Assembly (NCBI GenBank): GCA_020848015.1 | Contig: JADLBA010000171.1 | Location: 1-18,493, forward strand | Origin: Crocinitomicaceae bacterium | GTDB taxonomy: Bacteria > Bacteroidota > Bacteroidia > Flavobacteriales_D > Sanyastnellaceae | Direction: 5' to 3' | Length of the DNA stretch: 18,493 bases | Part shown: positions 6,772 through 13,518 of the stretch, piece after piece | Layout of the letters: each line of letters opens with the position of its first letter | Numbering within the stretch: the first letter of the stretch is position 1 | The notes under the pieces: model-generated | Databases searched by the model: none | Told to the model about the DNA's origin: nothing | Seen by the model: the letters and a program-made list of their open reading frames with translations, nothing else | Position numbers and translations under genes: made by a program

Positions 6772-8115
6772 TCAGCATGGTCTTTCGCATCCTTTGCGAT
6801 GGTAGTACCACCAGTTAATACCTGTGGCCAAGACAAAAAACACTGCTATTGCGTAGAAAAAATTATTTGCATTGCCGCTACTGTTAATTACAGCATTGAC
6901 TGATTTTGCAAAAATAAACGGACCGAATGCGGCAATGGCTGCTGTAAAGCCAATCACACCCGCAGCCTGGCGTGGATTATGTCCGAAAATAATCGGATAT
7001 TGTCTGAAAGTAGCGGCATTTCCCATACCTGTAATAAAGAACAAGAATAGCATTAAATATAAGAACATGGGGAATTGCTCCAGCGATGTGGGCGTTAACA
7101 ATCCCATCTGTACGATGGCAATGCAGCCGATTACCAATCCGATTCCGGTTAGTGTTGTCAAAATTGCGCCCCCTACTTTATCGGCAATAAAACCACAGAG
7201 TACTCTGCTGCTGGCACCGATAAGTGGCCCCAAAAAGGCATACTTCAGTGGGTCGGGAGCACCTGCAAAATCACCATACACTGTTTTTATCATTAGAGGG
7301 AAGATGGCTGAAAGGCCGGAAAATCCACCAAAAGTCATCACGTAAGTTAAGGTACAAAACCAAGTGTGTTTATCTTTGAAAATATCTAATTGCTCTTTAA
7401 ACGAGGCTCTGATCGGAATACTTTTTATCATCCACCAAGCTGCTATGGCGAGTATAATCAGCAGTGGCACGTACCAGAATGCTGCACTTTGCAAATAGAT
7501 TTCTGACGTACCTGTTATTTCTTTTGTTTTTGGATCCACTTTGGTGAATACCTCTGCGGCTCCATAAGTAGCGACTCCTAACATCGCCGGGGTCATAAAC
7601 TGGGCTACGCTTACCCCGAAATTCCCGATTCCTGCCTGAATGCCTAAGGCAGTACCCTGTAACCGCTTTGGAAAATACATACTCGTACTCGGCATAAATG
7701 AAGAAAAATCGCCGCCCCCAAATCCGCAGGTAAACCCTAATACCATAAACACCCAGAACGGCGTTCCCGGATTCATTACGGCTAATCCTAATCCTATTGC
7801 CGGAATAATTTTAATGAATGTTGCAATGCTGATGACATGTCGCGATCCGTAAATGGGCAGTAAAAAGGTATGCACCATCCTGAGTATCCCCGAAGCAAGT
7901 CCTGGTATTGCTGCTAACCAGAACAATTGATCATTAGTGAATTTAAATCCTATACCGGGTAATTTGGTTACGATGGCACTCATCATAAACCATGTCGCGA
8001 ATGAAAGTATTAGTGAAATGGTGGTTATTACAAGTGCTTTCCAGGCTATTTTTTTTCCTGTGTTTTCCCAGAACTCATTGTTCTCAGGTTCCCATTTTGC
8101 CAACCAAGTTGCCAT
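6772..8115 (-). CDS. narK: NarK2-type nitrate/nitrite transporter
   Basis: A 447-residue, 12-helix major-facilitator protein of the nitrate/nitrite porter family. R79 (PGLASGILRMVH) and R304 (IGASSRVLCGFIAD) match the two substrate-binding arginines of E. coli NarK. The signatures FGGGDFSSFM, YFPKRLQGTALGIQAGIGNFGVSV (written here in two parts by family) and ITGMGNAATF follow E. coli NarK/NarU closely, which places it in the NarK2 branch of nitrate/nitrite exchangers. Its likely job is to bring in nitrate while expelling the nitrite made by NarG. A soluble loop of about 20 residues near 190-207 (KVDPKTKEITGTSE) lies between helices 5 and 6. It is the first gene of the unit with the FNR-like regulator, transcribed away from the nar operon. 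Confidence 0.93.
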   Translation of the reverse strand: MATWLAKWEPENNEFWENTGKKIAWKALVITTISLILSFATWFMMSAIVTKLPGIGFKFTNDQLFWLAAIPGLASGILRMVHTFLLPIYGSRHVISIATFIKIIPAIGLGLAVMNPGTPFWVFMVLGFTCGFGGGDFSSFMPSTSMYFPKRLQGTALGIQAGIGNFGVSVAQFMTPAMLGVATYGAAEVFTKVDPKTKEITGTSEIYLQSAAFWYVPLLIILAIAAWWMIKSIPIRASFKEQLDIFKDKHTWFCTLTYVMTFGGFSGLSAIFPLMIKTVYGDFAGAPDPLKYAFLGPLIGASSRVLCGFIADKVGGAILTTLTGIGLVIGCIAIVQMGLLTPTSLEQFPMFLYLMLFLFFITGMGNAATFRQYPIIFGHNPRQAAGVIGFTAAIAAFGPFIFAKSVNAVINSSGNANNFFYAIAVFFVLATGINWWYYHRKGCERPC

Positions 8116-8261
8116 TTTGCTACGATTTAAGTTTGTATTTATGAAATTATTAGTCTTAGTTCATTATATACCTGCTCTGCGTATTATTTCGTCTTTTTCT
8201 TATAGAAAATTCTTTTATATCGGAATCTTTATCTTATAGCTAATTAGTATTAAATCAGGTA

Positions 8262-8269
8262 CTAAAGTA
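8262..8269 (-). promoter_or_regulatory. Candidate -7 promoter element for narK2/regulator
   Basis: The minus strand reads TACTTTAG, 5 of 6 fixed positions of TAnnTTTG. Its first base is 30.5 bp from the centre of the FNR-type site at 8293-8306, almost the same spacing as at narK-USP. Transcription would start near 8257, giving a leader of about 142 nt. Confidence 0.4.
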
Positions 8270-8292
8270 TTGTTGCATAGCTTATACTGACA

Positions 8293-8306
8293 ATGAGCGT
8301 GGTCAA
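8293..8306. promoter_or_regulatory. FNR-type site (ATGAG-cgtg-GTCAA) before narK2
   Basis: ATGAG CGTG GTCAA has TGA-N6-TCA spacing; on the minus strand it reads TTGAC CACG CTCAT, close to the narK-USP site TTGAT GCTA CTCAT. It sits at about -42 relative to the transcription start predicted from the -7 element at 8262-8269, so it would serve as activator site of the narK2/regulator unit. A second site lies 44 bp further (8337-8350). Confidence 0.5.
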
Positions 8307-8336
8307 TACAGAGATTGAGAAAACGCCCTAAAAAAC

Positions 8337-8350
8337 ATGACAATAGTCAT
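8337..8350. promoter_or_regulatory. Perfect FNR-spaced palindrome (ATGAC-aata-GTCAT)
   Basis: ATGAC AATA GTCAT is a perfect inverted repeat with TGA-N6-TCA spacing. Flanking AAAA (8331-8334) and TTTT (8353-8356) extend the symmetry to 26 bp with two mismatched pairs. The last T and the next seven bases read TAGTTTTG (8350-8357), an exact match to TAnnTTTG on the plus strand. Whether it acts on narK2, on a transcript running to the right, or as a second binding site shared by both directions cannot be decided from sequence. Confidence 0.5.
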
Positions 8351-8400
8351 AGTTTTGAAATTCTACTATGTAAATTCTTGCACATACATTCTTTTACTGA

Positions 8401-8532
8401 ATGCATAACTATGCGCTGATATGCCGCGACGATGACTATGGATCAATGATAAGAATGATAGAAGTATTATACCTGACTTTGTGGTTATTCATTATATCCA
8501 TTGGAAGGTATAGCCCAAAATGTATTCACTGA
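8401..8532 (+). CDS. Possible 43-residue small membrane protein
   Basis: A 43-codon plus-strand ORF (start MHNYALICRDDDYGS) contains a hydrophobic stretch at about residues 22-35 (VLYLTLWLFIISIG) followed by a basic/polar tail GRYSPKCIH. It lies in the divergent control region about 16 nt after the transcription start that the FNR-type palindrome at 8337-8350 would predict. No Shine-Dalgarno sequence is present, which is normal here. AT-rich intergenic DNA easily gives short hydrophobic frames, so this may be chance. No family recognised. Confidence 0.2.
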   Translation: MHNYALICRDDDYGSMIRMIEVLYLTLWLFIISIGRYSPKCIH

Positions 8533-8555
8533 CAGAATAGGTAAATGAAATCTCG

Positions 8556-8571
8556 CATTATGTTTATAATG
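8556..8571. repeat. Perfect 16 bp palindrome in the divergent control region
   Basis: CATTAT GTTT ATAATG is a perfect inverted repeat with 6 bp arms and a 4 bp centre. It has no FNR spacing. It lies 24 bp after the end of the 43-codon ORF but has no T-run, so it is more likely a protein site or chance than a terminator. Confidence 0.3.
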
Positions 8572-8693
8572 AAGCCATCGGGTGTTAATAGACCGTTTTT
8601 GTATTGATATTATACTGTAGTGAAGATACCTCCAGAAGAGCCGACAGAAATACGTTACAAAACTTCAGTACTCGTAATTTCAAAAATGATAAT

Positions 8694-8711
8694 TATCCGT
8701 CTTTACGGATA
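8694..8711. promoter_or_regulatory. Strong hairpin upstream of the nar operon
   Basis: TATCCGT CTTT ACGGATA forms a perfect 7 bp stem with a 4-base loop; two more A-T pairs continue beyond a single mismatch (8691-8714). TTTT follows on the plus strand (8712-8715). It could terminate or attenuate a transcript entering from the left, such as one started near 8385, or be a dimeric operator. It lies 238 bp before the cytochrome start at 8949. Confidence 0.4.
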
Positions 8712-8858
8712 TTTTATGTATAACCTAAGTTGTAATCATTCTAAATAATAGAATTAAATCCTATTGTACTTTAAGATACACTTTACGCTTATCAGTGTTT
8801 TCCAAACAAATTAAAACAATTCTAAATAGCAAAAATGACTACCAAAACATTTTCAAAA

Positions 8859-8872
8859 ATGAGGAACATCAT
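8859..8872. promoter_or_regulatory. FNR-type site (ATGAG-gaac-ATCAT) before the nar operon
   Basis: ATGAG GAAC ATCAT has TGA-N6-TCA spacing and differs from the narK-USP site only in the centre and last base. With activation geometry the start of transcription would be near 8907; the -7 candidate there (CAATTTTA, 8895-8902) is poor, 4 of 6 positions. An alternative -7 element TAGTTTCG (8872-8879, 5 of 6) abuts the site, as TAGTTTTG does at the palindrome 8337-8350. Either way the promoter falls inside the upstream extension of the cytochrome frame and supports the start at 8949. Confidence 0.45.
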
Positions 8873-8948
8873 AGTTTCGTTAGAATGGCACTCTCAATTT
8901 TACCCCAAAATTTTATATACATTACTTGAACACAATCAAACTGTAATT

Positions 8949-9836
8949 ATGAAATCAAACATCGGCCATATTCAAAAATGGATTTTGCGATCAGGCATTT
9001 TGTTCTGCTCAATGTTTATTTTACTCTTTTCACAATTGTGCATTGCACAAGATGGAGAAGCGATATTTAAACAGAACTGTGCAGCCTGCCATAAAGTTGG
9101 AGGTGGAAGAATGGTTGGCCCAGACCTGATTGGTATTACCGAAAAGCGACCTGAAGAATGGCTGATAAAGTGGACCAAGAGTTCACAGTCACTTATAAAG
9201 AGTGGTGATGCTGATGCAAAAGCGATATTTGATGAATTTGGCGGAATAATGATGCCTGATCAGGCTCTGAGTGATGCAGAAATTAAATCTATCCTTGCAT
9301 TTATTTCATCGAAGAGTACCGCTTCTACTGCCTCTGCAGAAACTAAACCGGCAGATGCCGCCCCAGTGCATTCATCAGAAAATGCAACTCCTGATGTGAT
9401 TGAGTTGGGAAAAAATTTATTTACCGGCAGTGTTGCCTTTACCAGCGGCGGGCCAGCCTGCCTCTCCTGTCACAATGTTGACTACAAAGGTGTAATTGCC
9501 GGCGGACTTTTGGCGAAAGACTTAACTACCGTTTACAGCCGTCTCGGCGGTGATGCCGGTTTACTCGGTATCCTTGGCGCTCCCCCTTTCCCAGCCATGA
9601 CACAGGCATATAAAGCGCATCCGCTGACAGAAGCTGAAATTACCGCGCTTTCTGCTTTCTTTTATAGTGTTGACAAAGACACAGTAAATCAGGTGGCAGG
9701 ATTCAATAACTATTTGTTGTTTGGCGGCGGCGGCGGCCTGGTTGGAATGTTGATTCTTATTTATGTGATCTGGTTTATCAGAAAGAAAAATTCCGTTAAG
9801 AAAGATATATATGACAGACAACTAAAGTCTATTTAA
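8949..9836 (+). CDS. Tail-anchored dihaem cytochrome c of the nar operon (NarC-like)
   Basis: A 295-residue periplasmic cytochrome. With the start at 8949 the protein begins with a clear signal peptide (MKSNIGHIQKW, then a hydrophobic stretch ending LFSQLCIA, then QDG). Domain 1 has haem motif CAACH (C44, C47, H48) with probable ligand M101/M102 (GGIMMPDQ). An Ala/Ser-rich linker (~120-145) leads to domain 2 with CLSCH (C171, C174, H175) and probable ligand M217 (PFPAMTQ). A glycine-rich stretch and one membrane helix (~256-277, LVGMLILIYVIWF) with a basic tail anchor it at the C-terminus. It lies 38 bp before narG. Thermus nitrate reductase operons also begin with a membrane-bound dihaem cytochrome, NarC; orthology here is inferred from architecture and position. 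It could pass electrons between the quinol pool, NarI and periplasmic acceptors. Confidence 0.85.
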   Translation: MKSNIGHIQKWILRSGILFCSMFILLFSQLCIAQDGEAIFKQNCAACHKVGGGRMVGPDLIGITEKRPEEWLIKWTKSSQSLIKSGDADAKAIFDEFGGIMMPDQALSDAEIKSILAFISSKSTASTASAETKPADAAPVHSSENATPDVIELGKNLFTGSVAFTSGGPACLSCHNVDYKGVIAGGLLAKDLTTVYSRLGGDAGLLGILGAPPFPAMTQAYKAHPLTEAEITALSAFFYSVDKDTVNQVAGFNNYLLFGGGGGLVGMLILIYVIWFIRKKNSVKKDIYDRQLKSI

Positions 9837-9874
9837 TCATTGAGTGAATATTATAAACCGTAAAAAAAATACCT

Positions 9875-12800
9875 ATGAGTTGGATTGAAGACATCATTTC
9901 GCCCAAAACCCGTAAATGGGAAGAATTTTACCGCAACCGTTGGCAGTATGATAAGGTGGTGCGCAGTACTCATGGAGTTAATTGCACTGGCGGATGTTCA
10001 TGGAATATCCATGTTAAAGACGGTATCGTAGTTTGGGAAACTCAAGCATTGGATTATCCGTTGCTCGATCCTTCGCTCCCTCCTTATGAACCTCGCGGAT
10101 GCCAGCGGGGAATTTCATATTCATGGTATCTCTATTCACCTATCAGAGTGAAATATCCCTTGATGCGCGGAGCATTAATGGATTTATTTATCCGGGAAAA
10201 ACAAGCCGCCGGAGGTGATCCGGTGAAAGCCTGGGAAAATCTTCAGAATGACCCCGAGAAAAGAAAACGCTATCAGCGTGCGCGTGGTAAAGGCGGGTTT
10301 CGCAGAGCACATTGGGACGAAGTGCTGGAACTGATTACCGCAGCAAATATTTATACCATAAAAAAATATGGTTCCGATAGAATTATTGGATTCTCCCCAA
10401 TTCCTGCGATGTCAATGCTCAGCTACGCTGCAGGTGCCCGTTATCTACAATTGATCGGCGGTGTGAACCTCAGTTTCTATGACTGGTATTGCGACTTACC
10501 CTGTGCTTTCCCCGAAATATGGGGCGAACAAACAGATGTATGCGAAAGTGCAGATTGGTATAATTCCAAGTTCTGCGTCTCCATGGGAGCAAATCTCGGA
10601 ATGACCAGAACACCGGATATTCATTTCTTCTCTGAATCAAAGCACAATGGAACAAAAACGGTAGTAATGTCACCGGATTTCAGTATGGTGGCAAAACATG
10701 CCGACCAATGGATTCCTTGCCATGCCGGTTCTGACGGAGCTTTTTGGATGGCGGTTACACATATAATCCTGAAAGAATACCATGCAGAAAAACAAGTTCC
10801 GTATTTTCTGGAATATGTGAAACGCTATACCGATTGCCCATTCTTTGTTGAACTTGAAAAAGAAGGCGACCACTATAAACCGGGAAGAATGCTGCGTGCC
10901 AATCGCATCAGTAAGTATAAGGATGTCGAAAACGGTGAATGGCACTTTTTGAATCTCGATTCAAAAAGTGGAAAATTGGTTTGTCCGAAAGGTACAATGG
11001 GAAGCCGGTGGGCAAAAGAAAAAGCCGGAAACTGGAATTTGAAATATGAAGATTTTCTCGACAACAGCGAGTACGACCCCGCTTTAACTCTATTAAATAG
11101 TAATGACGATGTCTATCAGGTTCAGTTTGTAGAATATGGCTTAGATAAAACAGTACTGCGTGGAGTCCCAGTTAAATTAGTTGAAACAATTGACGGTAAC
11201 AAGGTGCCGGTGGCTACTATTTATGATTTAACAATGGGGCAATATGGCGTAGGACGCGGGTTGAAAGGAGAATATCCAACATCCTACGATGACAAAAATC
11301 AGGCATACACCCCTGCCTGGCAGGAAATTTTTACTGGAGTTGGCCGTGATACCGTGATAAAATTTGCTCACGAATGGGCTGATACTGCCGAAATTACCAA
11401 AGGAAAATGTATGGTAATCGTTGGTGCTGCAATCAACCACTGGTTTCATGGTAACCTGATGTATCGAGCTGCTATCATGGCGCAAATGCTTACTGGTTGT
11501 AACGGTGTGAACGGCGGCGGAATGAACCACTACGTAGGACAGGAAAAACTTGCACCGGTGGATTCCTGGGCAACCATTATGTCTGCTAAAGACTGGATTG
11601 CAGGAAATCGTTTGCAACAGGGGCCCATCTGGCATTATATCAATTCCGACCAGTGGAGGTACGACAATAATCAAATGGATTACAACAGCGTACCTAAAGA
11701 CAATAAATATTCTCAGATGCACTCTGCGGATTGGACTGTAATGTCGGTGCGCAACGGTTGGATGCCGTTTTACCCACAATACAATAAGAGCAACTTTGAA
11801 TTGGTGAAAGAGGCGAAAGCAACCGGCGCGAATGATGATAATGCCGTTCGCAAATTTATTGTTGACAAACTGAAGTCTAAGGAGCTTGTTCACTCTGTTG
11901 CCGATCCGGATGCTGATATTAATTTCCCCCGCAACTGGTTTATTTGGCGCGGAAATGCATTGATGTCGTCTGCGAAAGGACATGAATATATGCTGGATCA
12001 TTATCTTGGAACACATTCAAATAAAATTGCCGACGAAGTCGCACAGCCGCATGTACATGATATTATCTGGCGCGAAGCACCCAAAGGAAAAATGGACTTG
12101 GTGGTGGATATTAATTTCCGAATGGATACTTCTGCATTGTATTCAGATATTGTTTTGCCAACCGCCTCTTGGTATGAAAAAGCAGATATCAATTCAACCG
12201 ATTTGCACTCATTCATCCATCCGCTTTCACCTGCTGTAGCACCGGTTTGGGAATCGAAAAGCGACTGGCAGATATTCCAGGCATTGGCAAAGAAATTCTC
12301 TGAGCTTGCAGTAACCCATTTACCTGAGCCGATGATGGATGTGATAAATGCCCCGCTGTCGCATGATTCGGCTGATGAAATTACCCAGCCCAGAATGTTG
12401 GATTGGACAAAAGGCGAATGTGATCCTGTTCCCGGAAAAACAATGCACAAATTGGTTTTTGTTGAGCGTGATTACAAGGATATTTATAACAAATACATTT
12501 CTCTCGGCCCAAATATTAAAACGAATCCTTTAGGTGCCCACGGAGTTAGTTTTATGGCCGATGATGTGTATGCTGAAATGGTTGAAGAAAAACGCCATGT
12601 TCAAACACTAAAGGGTGTTGACTATCCTTCCATTAAAGAAGACGTGGAAGCTGTTAACGCTGTATTGACTTTGTCAACTCTAACGAACGGTTACTTAAAC
12701 GACAAGGCGTATAAAGTAATGGAAAAGAAAACAGGTCTGACGTTGGCAGATCTGGGCGAAGGAAGCAAAGATGTTCGCATTGATTACAAAGATTTGCAGG

Positions 12801-13498
12801 CACAACCGAGAAGGTACAATACTGCTGCGCTGTGGTCGGGGCTGATGAACAACGGGCGTGCATATTGTGCCTATACCTATAATGTTGACCGCCTTGTTCC
12901 TTGGAGAACACTTACCGGTCGCCAGCATTTCTATCTTGATCACGATGGATACATTGCCTTTGGCGAGCACCTTTCCACTTACAAACCATCGCCAACTCCA
13001 CAGGTTTATGGTGATTTGAGAAAAACTGTCAATGACGGAAAAGCAAAAATGCTAAATGTGTTGACTCCTCATGGTAAATGGCATATTCACTCCACTTATG
13101 GCGATACATTGAGGATGCTTACTCTATCACGCGGAATTGAACCATGCTGGATGAGTGAGGAAGACGCTGCTGCTATCGGTGTTAAGGATAATGACTGGGT
13201 AGAAGTATATAACGACCATGGTGTGTATTGTACAAGGGCTTGTGTGAGCGCCAGAATTCCTAAGGGAGTATGTATTGTTTATCACTCACCTGAAAGAACT
13301 TACACGGTTCCTAAATCGCAGGTAAGAGGAAACAGAAGGGCTGGCGGACACAACAGTTTCACACGCGTTCACCTGAAACCCAACCTTATGACAGGTGGTT
13401 ATGGACAGTTTTCTTATCACTTCAATTACTGGGGACCGGTTGGTGTGAACAGAGATACGCACGTTTTGGTAAGAAGAATGGATAAAGTTGTTTTCTAA
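9875..13498 (+). CDS. narG: Respiratory nitrate reductase alpha (molybdenum) subunit
   Basis: A 1207-residue catalytic subunit, close to the ~1246 of E. coli NarG, reducing nitrate to nitrite at a Mo-bis-MGD centre. The N-terminal motif H33-x3-C37-x3-C41-x34-C76 (THGVNCTGGC...PRGCQRG) is the His/Cys-ligated [4Fe-4S] cluster FS0. The Mo ligand is the Asp of YDWYCDLP (D207), equivalent to Asp222 of E. coli. WGEQTDV and ESADWYN follow. The N-terminus (MSWIEDIISPKTRKWEEFYR) has no twin-arginine signal, so the enzyme faces the cytoplasm. Positions 210 and 223, proline in E. coli as I recall, are cysteine here. The gene is preceded by an A-rich stretch and followed by narH after 20 bp. Confidence 0.98.
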   Translation: MSWIEDIISPKTRKWEEFYRNRWQYDKVVRSTHGVNCTGGCSWNIHVKDGIVVWETQALDYPLLDPSLPPYEPRGCQRGISYSWYLYSPIRVKYPLMRGALMDLFIREKQAAGGDPVKAWENLQNDPEKRKRYQRARGKGGFRRAHWDEVLELITAANIYTIKKYGSDRIIGFSPIPAMSMLSYAAGARYLQLIGGVNLSFYDWYCDLPCAFPEIWGEQTDVCESADWYNSKFCVSMGANLGMTRTPDIHFFSESKHNGTKTVVMSPDFSMVAKHADQWIPCHAGSDGAFWMAVTHIILKEYHAEKQVPYFLEYVKRYTDCPFFVELEKEGDHYKPGRMLRANRISKYKDVENGEWHFLNLDSKSGKLVCPKGTMGSRWAKEKAGNWNLKYEDFLDNSEYDPALTLLNSNDDVYQVQFVEYGLDKTVLRGVPVKLVETIDGNKVPVATIYDLTMGQYGVGRGLKGEYPTSYDDKNQAYTPAWQEIFTGVGRDTVIKFAHEWADTAEITKGKCMVIVGAAINHWFHGNLMYRAAIMAQMLTGCNGVNGGGMNHYVGQEKLAPVDSWATIMSAKDWIAGNRLQQGPIWHYINSDQWRYDNNQMDYNSVPKDNKYSQMHSADWTVMSVRNGWMPFYPQYNKSNFELVKEAKATGANDDNAVRKFIVDKLKSKELVHSVADPDADINFPRNWFIWRGNALMSSAKGHEYMLDHYLGTHSNKIADEVAQPHVHDIIWREAPKGKMDLVVDINFRMDTSALYSDIVLPTASWYEKADINSTDLHSFIHPLSPAVAPVWESKSDWQIFQALAKKFSELAVTHLPEPMMDVINAPLSHDSADEITQPRMLDWTKGECDPVPGKTMHKLVFVERDYKDIYNKYISLGPNIKTNPLGAHGVSFMADDVYAEMVEEKRHVQTLKGVDYPSIKEDVEAVNAVLTLSTLTNGYLNDKAYKVMEKKTGLTLADLGEGSKDVRIDYKDLQAQPRRYNTAALWSGLMNNGRAYCAYTYNVDRLVPWRTLTGRQHFYLDHDGYIAFGEHLSTYKPSPTPQVYGDLRKTVNDGKAKMLNVLTPHGKWHIHSTYGDTLRMLTLSRGIEPCWMSEEDAAAIGVKDNDWVEVYNDHGVYCTRACVSARIPKGVCIVYHSPERTYTVPKSQVRGNRRAGGHNSFTRVHLKPNLMTGGYGQFSYHFNYWGPVGVNRDTHVLVRRMDKVVF

Positions 13499-13518
13499 AA
13501 AAAATTAATAATAAAATT

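Larger units (their letters stand above)
8116..8948. other. Divergent control region between narK2 and the nar operon
   Basis: This gap of 833 bp is unusually long for a divergent promoter. It carries three FNR-type sites (8293, 8337, 8859), a 16 bp palindrome (8556), a strong hairpin (8694) and a 43-codon ORF (8401-8532), all listed separately. I see no tRNA and no longer gene. The frame of the cytochrome gene can be extended upstream to an ATG at 8835, but that extension (38 residues, no export signal) is probably not translated because the FNR-type site at 8859 lies inside it and the signal peptide begins at 8949. Confidence 0.6.

Noticed and set aside
6872..7345. 157-codon plus-strand frame inside narK2
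   Set aside because: Antisense to a well-conserved transporter; proline- and isoleucine-rich composition is the mirror of membrane-helix codons.
8523..8539. TATTC/GAATA inverted repeat
   Set aside because: Five AT-rich pairs around a 7 bp spacer are expected by chance in this DNA.
8835..8948. N-terminal extension of the cytochrome frame from an upstream ATG
   Set aside because: The 38 added residues do not form an export signal and would bury the real signal peptide that starts at 8949; an FNR-type site lies inside the stretch.
11228..12016. 262-codon open frame on the minus strand inside narG
   Set aside because: It lies fully antisense to a conserved gene, has a low-complexity composition typical of a shadow frame and resembles no family.
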